64,000 nt of DNA from an uncultured Elusimicrobia bacterium (GTDB lineage: Bacteria; Elusimicrobiota; Elusimicrobia; UBA1565; UBA9628), in contig CAIRTQ010000096.1 in assembly GCA_903881545.1 (NCBI GenBank), positions 1 through 64,000 on the forward strand, read 5' to 3'. The notes beneath the pieces are model-generated. The model had not been told where the DNA came from and made no database searches. It worked only from the letters and a program-made list of their open reading frames with translations. The translations under genes and the position numbers were made by a program. Below, piece after piece: positions 1 through 7,916 of this stretch (position 1 is its first letter; every line of letters begins with the position of its first letter).

Positions 1-2680
1 CCCCGGCCCCGTTGAGGCCAAGTGGAGCGCGAGCTGGCGGGCCGCCGACCTTTTTCACGCGGAGCCGGAAGCCGGCGGCAAGCCTTTCGTCATGGTCATC
101 CCGCCGCCCAACGTCACCGGCGCCCTCCACGTCGGCCATGCCCTCGACAATACTTTGCAGGACATCTTCGCCCGCTACCACCGCCTCGCGGGCCGGCCCG
201 TCTGCTGGGTGCCGGGCACCGACCATGGCGGCATCGCAACGCAGAGCGTCATGGAGAAGCAGCTCAAGGCCGAGAAGCTGACCCGCCAGCTCCTGGGCCG
301 CGAGAAGTTCCTGGCCCGCATGCAGGTCTGGACCCGCCAGTGCAAGACCACGATCCTGGGCCAGCTCGAGCGCCTGGGCTGCGCCCTGGACTGGCGCCGC
401 GAATCCTTCACCATGGACGAGGACCGGGCCGAGGCCGTGCACGAGGCCTTCAAGGTCCTCTGGGGCAAGGGCCTCATCTACCGCGGCGAGCGCATGGTCA
501 ACTGGTGCGTGCGCTGCGGCACCGCGCTTTCCGACATCGAGGTGGAGTTCGAGGACCGCAAGGGGCACCTCTGGCACATCCATTATCCGGCCGCCGACGG
601 CGGCCGGGGCCCGGTGGTGGCCACCACTAGGCCGGAGACCATGCTGGGCGACACCGCGGTGGCGGTCAACCCCAAGGACCCGCGCTATCAGGGGCTGGTG
701 GGCAAGGTCCTGCGCCTGCCCCTGGCGGGCCGCGAGATCCCGCTGGTGGCCGACGCCTACGTGGACTCGGATTTCGGCACCGGGGCGCTCAAAGTCACCC
801 CGGCCCACGACCCCAACGACTTCGAGATCGCCCAGCGCCAGAAGCTGGCGTCCGTGACGGTCATATCGCCGGACGGCCGCATGACGGCCGCGGCCGGCGC
901 CGCCTACGAGGGGCTCTCCCGCGAGGCGGCGCGCGACAAGGTGGTGGAGGACCTCAAGGCCGCCGGGGTCCTGGAGAAGGTCGAGGATTACCCCCACCGG
1001 GTCGGGGTGTGCTACCGCTGCAACCAGCCCATCGAGACGCTGCTGTCCTGGCAGTGGTTCGTGCGCATGGAGCCGCTGGCCAAGCCCGCGATCCTGGCCC
1101 TCGACACCGGCCGGTTCCGCCTCTATCCGGATTCCTGGACCAAGCCCTACCGCGATTGGCTGGCCAACATCAAAGACTGGTGCATCTCGCGCCAGATCTG
1201 GTGGGGCCACCGCATCCCGGTGTGGTACTGCGTCAAGTGCCACGGCGAGCGCATCAAGACCCACTTCCATCAGATCGCCGATGCCCGGGGCGTCTTCTCG
1301 CCGGAGGAGCCGGCCTCCTGCCCGGTCTGCGGCGGCGCCGAGTTCATCCGCGACCCGGACGTGCTCGATACCTGGTTCTCCTCGGCCCTGTGGCCGTTCT
1401 CGGTCTTCCGCTGGCCGGGCGCCACGCCGGAACTCAAGGCTTTCTATCCGACCTCGCTGCTGGTCACGGGCTACGAGATCCTCTACCTTTGGGTGGCGCG
1501 CATGCAGATGATGGGCTTGGCCCTGTTGGGCGAGGTGCCTTTCCCCGAGACCCTCATCCACGGCATCGTGCGCGACAAGTCCGGCAAGAAGATGTCCAAG
1601 TCCCTGGGCAACGTGGTGGATCCCCTGGTCATGATGGACAAATACGGGACCGACGCCCTCCGGTTCTCCCTCGTCATCCAGGCCTATCCCGGCAAGGACA
1701 TCCCTTTCGCGGAGAGCTCGATCACCGGCTCGCGCAATTTCGCCAACAAGCTGTGGAACTCGACGCGCTTCGTGCTCATGAACCTGCCGACCGACCGCCC
1801 GGTCGCCGCGCTGGCGCAAGTGGACCGCAAGCGGCTCGAACTCTGCGACCGCTGGATCCTGGCGCAGTATCAGGCCGCGATCGCCGCGGCGCGCGCGAAA
1901 CTCGACGTCTACGAGCCTGCGGCCGCGGCCGACGCGCTCTATGGATTCTTATGGGACAAGTTCTGCGACTGGTACGTGGAGCTCGCCAAGATCCGGCTGC
2001 AAGGGACCGACGAGACGGCCCGGGAGACGGCGCGCGCCGTCCTGGTCGAGGTCTTGAGCGGGACCCTGCGCATGCTGCATCCCTTCATGCCCTTCATCAC
2101 CGAGGAGCTCTACGCCGCGCTGCAGCCCTTCACCGGGAAGAAAGCCGCCTTCATCATCGCGGCGGGCCTGCCGGAGCCGTCGGCGGAGCGTGCCGACGAG
2201 GCCGCCTGCCGGGAGATGGCGGTCCTCATGGAGGCGGTCTCGGCTCTGCGTTCCTTGCGCGCCCAGCTCAACGTGCCGCCGGGCCTCAAGATCCGGGTCT
2301 TCGGCGCGGGGGGCGCGGCCGACGTCCGGGAGCTGCTGGCCAGGCGCTGCGACTATCTCAAGGCTCTGGCGCGCATGGAGGACTTCGAGCTGTGCGCGCA
2401 GGGCGCCCGGCCTCCCCACAGCGCCACGGCCGTGGCCGCCGGCATGAGCTTCTACGTCCCTCTGGAGGGCGTCATCGACTTCGCGCAGGAGCGCGAGCGC
2501 CTGCAGAAGGAGATCGTCAAGGCCGAGTCGGACATGGGCAAGCTCGAGGCCAGGATAGGCAACAAGGATTTTCTGGCGCGGGCGCCCCAGTCCGAGGTGG
2601 AACTGGCGCGCGGCCAGTACGACGCGGCCCGCGCGCGGCTCGACCGGCTCAAGGAGACGCTGCGGATGCTCTCGCAATGA
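1..2680 (+). CDS. valS: Valine--tRNA ligase, 5' partial (reading frame is open to the left edge of the window)
   Basis: PPPNVTGALHVGHAL (HIGH-type) and KMSKSLGN (KMSKS) motifs; in-frame coding continues upstream of ORF Met at 92; C-terminal coiled coil. Confidence 0.97.
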   Translation, partial: PGPVEAKWSASWRAADLFHAEPEAGGKPFVMVIPPPNVTGALHVGHALDNTLQDIFARYHRLAGRPVCWVPGTDHGGIATQSVMEKQLKAEKLTRQLLGREKFLARMQVWTRQCKTTILGQLERLGCALDWRRESFTMDEDRAEAVHEAFKVLWGKGLIYRGERMVNWCVRCGTALSDIEVEFEDRKGHLWHIHYPAADGGRGPVVATTRPETMLGDTAVAVNPKDPRYQGLVGKVLRLPLAGREIPLVADAYVDSDFGTGALKVTPAHDPNDFEIAQRQKLASVTVISPDGRMTAAAGAAYEGLSREAARDKVVEDLKAAGVLEKVEDYPHRVGVCYRCNQPIETLLSWQWFVRMEPLAKPAILALDTGRFRLYPDSWTKPYRDWLANIKDWCISRQIWWGHRIPVWYCVKCHGERIKTHFHQIADARGVFSPEEPASCPVCGGAEFIRDPDVLDTWFSSALWPFSVFRWPGATPELKAFYPTSLLVTGYEILYLWVARMQMMGLALLGEVPFPETLIHGIVRDKSGKKMSKSLGNVVDPLVMMDKYGTDALRFSLVIQAYPGKDIPFAESSITGSRNFANKLWNSTRFVLMNLPTDRPVAALAQVDRKRLELCDRWILAQYQAAIAAARAKLDVYEPAAAADALYGFLWDKFCDWYVELAKIRLQGTDETARETARAVLVEVLSGTLRMLHPFMPFITEELYAALQPFTGKKAAFIIAAGLPEPSAERADEAACREMAVLMEAVSALRSLRAQLNVPPGLKIRVFGAGGAADVRELLARRCDYLKALARMEDFELCAQGARPPHSATAVAAGMSFYVPLEGVIDFAQERERLQKEIVKAESDMGKLEARIGNKDFLARAPQSEVELARGQYDAARARLDRLKETLRMLSQ

Positions 2681-3408
2681 CCGGGTTCCTGGTCGCGCTG
2701 GCCTTCGGCGGGCTAGCCTGGGGAGCCGGACCGGACTCGGGCCGCGTGGCGGTCGCGGCTTCCACGGCCGCGGCCGTGGCGGTCTCCAGCGAGGCCTCCG
2801 CCGGCGCCCCCGTCGAGGCACGGCCCAAGGCCCCGCGGACGCGGCGCAGCCGCGTCATCGTCCATAAGGAGGCCGCGGACTGGGAGCCGGTCTCGGTCGT
2901 GCTCCAGCCCGGCGCGGGCCGCCGCACTGCCTTCGAGCGCCTGGTGCAGGGATACCCGGGCGGCGTGTACCGGGGCAAGACCTCCCCGACCAAGGCCGCG
3001 GCGCGGGCCTATCGGGCCAAGGGCGACCGCTGGCTCGTGATCGCGCTTTATCCGGCCGACCTGCGATCGGCGCGGACTCATCTGGAAGCGCGCTTCCGCG
3101 TCCAGGAGGGCTACCTGGAGGAGGTCAAGGTCGCCGCAGTCACCAGGACCAGGGGCGGCGGGGATGACACGGGCGACGAAGCGGAGGATTCTTTTTCCCT
3201 GAGCGCCCAAGGCGCTGACTTCACCGAGCGCTTCCCGGGCAGCGCCGAGGTCGAGCTTTCCGCCATCGACCCGGAGCCGGGCGCGCGCGCCGTCAACGCC
3301 GGCCGCGTGAAGTTCGCCGAGTTCGGCGGCCAGGATCTGGGATTCGTGGGTTTCTCCTGGTCCCTGACCGGCGTCTCGGGGGAACGGACGGCGGCCCCGG
3401 GGCCATGA
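2677..3408 (+). CDS. Hypothetical exported protein
   Basis: ORF in the 1009..3408 frame; ATG at 2677 overlaps valS stop (ATGA); hydrophobic N-terminus, Ala-rich. Confidence 0.7.
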   Translation: MTGFLVALAFGGLAWGAGPDSGRVAVAASTAAAVAVSSEASAGAPVEARPKAPRTRRSRVIVHKEAADWEPVSVVLQPGAGRRTAFERLVQGYPGGVYRGKTSPTKAAARAYRAKGDRWLVIALYPADLRSARTHLEARFRVQEGYLEEVKVAAVTRTRGGGDDTGDEAEDSFSLSAQGADFTERFPGSAEVELSAIDPEPGARAVNAGRVKFAEFGGQDLGFVGFSWSLTGVSGERTAAPGP

Positions 3409-3409
3409 C

Positions 3410-4372
3410 ATGATGCCGCGGGAACTGCTGCGCGAGGTCTCCCGCTCCTTCTACCTGTCGCTGCGCGTTCTGCCGGCCGAGGTCCGGCCGCAGATCTCCC
3501 TGGCCTACCTGCTGGCCCGGGCCAGCGACACGGTAGCCGACACCGGGATCGTGGCGCGCGAGCGCCGGTTGGAACTGCTGCGCCGGATGCGCGAGGGGGA
3601 TTTTCGAGGAGTGCCGGAACTGGCCACCGGGCAAGCCGCTCCCTCGGAACGGCGCCTCTTGGAGAGCCTCGACGCCTGCGCCGCCGAACTGGCGTCGCTG
3701 GAGTCCGCAGACCAGGCCTTGATCCGGGCGCTGCTGGACACCATCATCTCGGGCCAGACCTTCGACCTGGAGCGCTTCCAGGCCGCGGCCCCGGGGGCGC
3801 CCGTGGCCTTGGCCGACGGCGCCGAACTGGACCGCTATGCCTATATGGTGGCGGGCTGCGTGGGCGAATTCTGGACCAGGCTGTGCGCCGCGCACCTTCC
3901 GCTTTTTGCCGCAGTGGATCAGGAGGAGATGGTCCGTCTGGGGGTGCGTTTCGGCAAGGGCCTCCAGCTCGTCAACATACTGCGCGACATGGCCGCGGAC
4001 CTGCGTTTGGGGCGCTGCTACCTTCCGGTCCCGCGGCCGGAGGCGCTCCTGGACCCGGCGCGTTATCCCGAGGTGGCGGAGGATTACGCCCGGTGGCTCG
4101 ATGTCGCGCGGGAGCATCTCGACGCGGGCTGGCGCTACGCCCTGCGCATCCCGCCGCGGCTCTGGCGCGTGCGCCTGGCCTGCGTCTGGCCCATCTGGAT
4201 CGGTCTGGCAACTATAGCGCTCCTGCGCCGCAGCAATCCGCTCGATGCATCTCAGCGGGTGATGGTGCCGCAATGGCGGGTCAACCTGTTCCTGGCGCAG
4301 TCCTTGCTTTGCGCCCGCAGCGACCGCCTGTTGAATCGGACCTATGAGGCTCTGCGCCGCGCCTCCGCCTAG
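3410..4372 (+). CDS. Squalene/phytoene synthase family protein
   Basis: SRSFYLSLRVLP, DTVAD and NILRDMAAD (DxxxD) motifs. Confidence 0.92.
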   Translation: MMPRELLREVSRSFYLSLRVLPAEVRPQISLAYLLARASDTVADTGIVARERRLELLRRMREGDFRGVPELATGQAAPSERRLLESLDACAAELASLESADQALIRALLDTIISGQTFDLERFQAAAPGAPVALADGAELDRYAYMVAGCVGEFWTRLCAAHLPLFAAVDQEEMVRLGVRFGKGLQLVNILRDMAADLRLGRCYLPVPRPEALLDPARYPEVAEDYARWLDVAREHLDAGWRYALRIPPRLWRVRLACVWPIWIGLATIALLRRSNPLDASQRVMVPQWRVNLFLAQSLLCARSDRLLNRTYEALRRASA

Positions 4373-4375
4373 ACT

Positions 4376-4870
4376 ATGGAAAACATTCTGGACAGGTTCC
4401 TGCGGCGCGAAACGCATCCCGCCGTCCAGTTCATCAAGTACGCGCTCGCCGGCGTCGTGGCCACGGCCGTGGACGTCTCGGTCTTCTACCTGGCCGCTAT
4501 TTTGATTCTGCCGGCGTTGAGCCCGGGCGACCCTGTGGCCCGACTGCTCGGCCTGCATCCTGCCGAGCTGGCGGAGGGCGTCAGGTCGACGCACTATGTC
4601 TGGGACAAGGTGCTGGCCTTCCTGTTCTCGAACATGACCGCTTACCTGTGCAACGTTAAGTGGGTATTCACTCCGGGCCGGCACAACCGGGCCATGGAGT
4701 TCGTGTACTTCTGCGCCCTCTCGGCGTCGAGCTTCGCCGTGGGCACGGTCCTGGGCTGGCTGCTCATCCGTTCGACCGGCCTGGCCAGCACCTACGCCTA
4801 TGTCGCGAACTGCGCGGCTTCCCTGGCCATAAATTACGCCGGCCGCAAGTTCCTCATCTTCAAATCTTGA
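4376..4870 (+). CDS. GtrA-like family membrane protein
   Basis: FIKYALAGVVATAVDVSVFYLA; four predicted TM segments. Confidence 0.85.
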   Translation: MENILDRFLRRETHPAVQFIKYALAGVVATAVDVSVFYLAAILILPALSPGDPVARLLGLHPAELAEGVRSTHYVWDKVLAFLFSNMTAYLCNVKWVFTPGRHNRAMEFVYFCALSASSFAVGTVLGWLLIRSTGLASTYAYVANCAASLAINYAGRKFLIFKS

Positions 4871-5958
4871 GACGCGCCGACACGAAGCCGGTGCTGGTCC
4901 TGCTCCTGGCCATGGCGGCCGGGCTGGGGGTGATGTACTTCGCCATGAAGCGGATCTTTCCCCACCAGGCGAACCTCCCTTTTAATCTTCGCCGGTCCGA
5001 CCCGTCTCGGGACGAGCCTTGGTCCCAAACGGCCGCGCCCGCATCGCCCTTGCCGGTCCCCGAGGCCTTGCCGGCCGTCTCGCAGCCGGCGGGGAACCCG
5101 GCGGCGCCGGCTGTGACTGAGGCGACGGCCGCGGGTCAGGCCGTCCCGGCCCCTCCGGCGCCCGACGAAGCTCCGGTCGGGGACCCCAAAGGGAGTGTGC
5201 CCGAGTCCGGCGTCGCCCCCGCCCGGGCCGCCGGCCCGGGCGCGTCCGCCCCGGCCCCGGCATCCAGGACCGAGAGCGAGGACGTTTCCGGCGCGCGGCG
5301 CATGGCATCGGAGGCCGCACCGCTGCCGCCCGCGAGGCCGCCCGAGGCGGCAGGCACCACCGGCTCGCCGCCTGATCGTCTCATGCCCGCCGCCGGTCCG
5401 GTCCCGGTCCCCGGCCGCAGCCCGGTCCAAGGCCTGGAGCCGTTTCCGGCCGCGCCTCCAGGCATGGCGTTGGGCCCAGCGGCTGTCAACCAAGTCATAC
5501 GCAAAGCGCTGGACAAACTGCCCGGCTATCGTCCTCCCATCGATTCGAACGTGATCACCAGCCTTCCCCATGCGCAAGTGCAGAACATCTTCACGGGCAC
5601 CATCGAAGCGAGCGCCGACCTGAGGGCCAAGGGCGCCTATCTGGCACAGATCAGCGGCTTGGCTCCGACCGTGGCGTTGGCCTGGGTCAAGAAGGAGAAT
5701 GGGGTCAACAACAACATCCTCGGGGTCACCAACCAGAATGGCCTTGAGACATTCGCGACTTGGCAGCAAGGGATCGACGCGGCGGTCAACCTTTTGCAGA
5801 CCTCAAACTACTATGCGGGCATCCGAGCCGCCATCGCCGGCGGCAACCCCTGCGCCCAGCGCGACGCCATCGTGGCCAGCCCCTGGTCCGGGCGGAGCCA
5901 CTATGGCAACGGCGCGAATTTTCCCGAGATTCCGGGCTGCCCGCCTTACGGGCAATAG
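4867..5958 (+). CDS. Membrane-anchored protein with Pro/Ala-rich linker and C-terminal lysozyme-like (glucosaminidase-type) domain
   Basis: N-terminal TM, ~170-aa low-complexity linker, C-terminal domain ISGLAPTVALAWVKKENGVNNNILGVTN...ASPWSGRSHYG; TTG start overlapping the previous stop. Confidence 0.65.
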   Translation: MRRADTKPVLVLLLAMAAGLGVMYFAMKRIFPHQANLPFNLRRSDPSRDEPWSQTAAPASPLPVPEALPAVSQPAGNPAAPAVTEATAAGQAVPAPPAPDEAPVGDPKGSVPESGVAPARAAGPGASAPAPASRTESEDVSGARRMASEAAPLPPARPPEAAGTTGSPPDRLMPAAGPVPVPGRSPVQGLEPFPAAPPGMALGPAAVNQVIRKALDKLPGYRPPIDSNVITSLPHAQVQNIFTGTIEASADLRAKGAYLAQISGLAPTVALAWVKKENGVNNNILGVTNQNGLETFATWQQGIDAAVNLLQTSNYYAGIRAAIAGGNPCAQRDAIVASPWSGRSHYGNGANFPEIPGCPPYGQ

Positions 5959-5997
5959 ATCTGCGTTGGGTGCTTAGCGCCTCCGCCCGTCGCAGCC

Positions 5998-6981
5998 CTA
6001 TCTAGGCCCCGGCAGGGCCTTGAGCCAGAGGGAAGAGACCAGCAGGCGCTTCACGCGCGGACGCGCCACCCATTTCGCTTGGGGGGGCTGCGGTCCCAGG
6101 CTTTGGGCGTTCCTGATGGTCAGAAGGATGCGGTAGCGGGTGATGGCGTGGCGTACGGTCTTGATGACGGCGCCCGGTCGGGCCCGGACCCGGCCCGCCT
6201 CGGGCAGGCCCCAGTGGCCTTTGAGGAGAAGTTCGTCAGGGCCGCGCTTCCAGAGCAGGACTTGGCCGTCCCGTTCAATCCATAGGCAGGTCCAGCGTAA
6301 GTTCTGGGCCGCCCGCTTGGGGCTGAGGAGCGGCAGACGGTTCTGGAGATTGTTCTTGCAGGCCGAGCAGGAGGCGCGCAAGGGGCAGGCCGGGCAAATG
6401 GGTTTCTGCGAAGTGCAGACGGTCTCTCCCAATTCCATCATGGCCTGGTTCCAATCCCCGGGATGCCGCGGGTCGAGCAATGACTGCGCCAGACTCCATA
6501 GCAGCTTTTGCACGGCGGGCCGGCGCGGGTCGCGGCGTATGCCGTGCCAGCGGCAGAGGACGCGGGCCACGTTGGCGTCTAAAACGGCGTGGGGCAGGTC
6601 CCAGGTGATAGAGAGGACCGCGGCCGCGGTGTAGCGCCCTATCCCGGGCAGGGCCAGCCAGGAGTCTATGTCGCGGGGCCAATCGCCCCCGGGTCGAGCC
6701 GCGATCATGCGGGCGGCGGCGGCCAGGTTGCGCGCGCGGGCGTAGTAGCCGAGGCCGGCCCATTCCTTTAAGACCGCGGATTCGGGCGCGCGCGCCAGGG
6801 CGCGCAGGTCCGGGAAGCGGCGCAGGAATCGTTCGTACCGGGGCAGGACCGCGGCGACAGTGGTCTGCTGGAGCATGGCCTCCGCCAGCCAGACGCGGTA
6901 GGGGTCGCGGTCGCGCCGCCAGGGCAAAGGCCGGGCGTGGCGGCGGTACCAGCTTAAGAGGCGGCGGCGGGGGGGGCTCAC
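5998..6981 (-). CDS. mutY: A/G-specific adenine glycosylase
   Basis: LPWRRDRDPYRVWLAEAMLQQTTVAAVLPRY, LPGIGRYTAAAVLS, C-x6-C-x2-C-x5-C iron-sulfur motif, C-terminal NUDIX-like domain; GTG start overlapping the upstream stop. Confidence 0.95.
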   Translation of the reverse strand: MSPPRRRLLSWYRRHARPLPWRRDRDPYRVWLAEAMLQQTTVAAVLPRYERFLRRFPDLRALARAPESAVLKEWAGLGYYARARNLAAAARMIAARPGGDWPRDIDSWLALPGIGRYTAAAVLSITWDLPHAVLDANVARVLCRWHGIRRDPRRPAVQKLLWSLAQSLLDPRHPGDWNQAMMELGETVCTSQKPICPACPLRASCSACKNNLQNRLPLLSPKRAAQNLRWTCLWIERDGQVLLWKRGPDELLLKGHWGLPEAGRVRARPGAVIKTVRHAITRYRILLTIRNAQSLGPQPPQAKWVARPRVKRLLVSSLWLKALPGPR

Positions 6982-7274
6982 TCCGGGACGAGGAGGTTGA
7001 CGATGGCTTGGTCCACGCCTTTGGTCCGGCGCGCGATGCGGGTGATGGTGTCTTTGTCCTGATAGCTGTTGACCATGCCGGAGATGGTCGCTATTCCGGA
7101 ATGGACGTCGATGGTGACGTAGCGAAGTTCCAGATCGGGCTGGCCGCGCAGGGCGGTCTCGACGCGGGCCTTGATGCCGGCGTCGGTGAAGTCCAGGGGC
7201 TGGACGTTGGACATGCAGGCGCAGAGGCCGAGGACAACGACGGAAATGGCTAGAGGGCGCAGCCAGCATCTCAT
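6978..7274 (-). CDS. BON-domain lipoprotein
   Basis: Lipobox LCAC; BON pattern VETALRGQPDL...VDVHSGIATISGMV. Confidence 0.85.
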   Translation of the reverse strand: MRCWLRPLAISVVVLGLCACMSNVQPLDFTDAGIKARVETALRGQPDLELRYVTIDVHSGIATISGMVNSYQDKDTITRIARRTKGVDQAIVNLLVPE

Positions 7275-7332
7275 GCCAAGGGAATATATCTTTTTGTCAG
7301 CGGGCTGGTAAAGCCTACGGCCTAGGAAGCAA

Positions 7333-7668
7333 TCAGGCGACTTTCCCTAGGGTCTTGATGACTTGTAATATGGTTTTTCGTTTCCGGGGAGATGCGTTTC
7401 GAAAAATGGAGACGATTTGATCCAGGCCTTCATGGTGTTTTTTTGGCTTGGGGGCAATCCCTTCGAAGAGCTCCGAAATCGACAACCGTAGGGCATCGGC
7501 CAGTCGCTGGACTGTGGTCAGGCTTGCTTTCTTTCGGTTCTGCTCGATGTAGCTCAAGAATCCGGTGCTGATGTCAGCCGCGGCGGCCAGTTGTTCCAGG
7601 GTCAGGCCTCGGCGATCTCGTTCGGCCCTGATGCGTTTGGCCAATAACTCGTAAATCCCCGTCGCCAT
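7333..7668 (-). CDS. XRE-family helix-turn-helix regulator, divergent from the DGR variable protein
   Basis: IRAERDRRGLTLEQLAAAADISTGFLSYIEQNRKKASLTTVQRLADAL. Confidence 0.93.
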   Translation of the reverse strand: MATGIYELLAKRIRAERDRRGLTLEQLAAAADISTGFLSYIEQNRKKASLTTVQRLADALRLSISELFEGIAPKPKKHHEGLDQIVSIFRNASPRKRKTILQVIKTLGKVA

Positions 7669-7724
7669 CCGTCCTCCTTTAGTGGATGGTTATTGTAGGT
7701 TAGGCAATGGGTGACTTGAAATAA

Positions 7725-7757
7725 TCCATAAGACAAGTAATTGTATTGACTTATGGA
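7725..7757. promoter_or_regulatory. Imperfect inverted repeat TCCATAAGACAA-N9-TTGACTTATGGA (candidate operator)
   Basis: 11 of 12 positions of each arm are complementary; lies in the HTH/variable-protein divergent intergenic region and overlaps the candidate -35. Confidence 0.55.
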
Positions 7758-7774
7758 GAAATGATAGATATATC
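7746..7774 (+). promoter_or_regulatory. Candidate sigma70-type promoter TTGACT-17nt-TATATC upstream of the DGR variable protein
   Basis: Hexamers with 17-nt spacing; the -10 sits in the perfect palindrome TAGATATATCTA (7765-7776). Confidence 0.45.
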
Positions 7775-7916
7775 TAATATCTAAATATTTATTTTGCTGG
7801 GACGCGGGATTAAGCTGATGCGCTTTAGTAGCCAAAATAGGACGGGACAGAATTGTCCGGCCGCTTCCGACGGTGGATGCCGACCAGCTGACGGTTTCAG
7901 GTTAGTCTATCCTAAA

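Noticed and set aside
4867-5958. A second DGR target or lectin-type variable protein
   Set aside because: No match to TR or its GC-rich IMH tail; the C-terminus is lysozyme-like.
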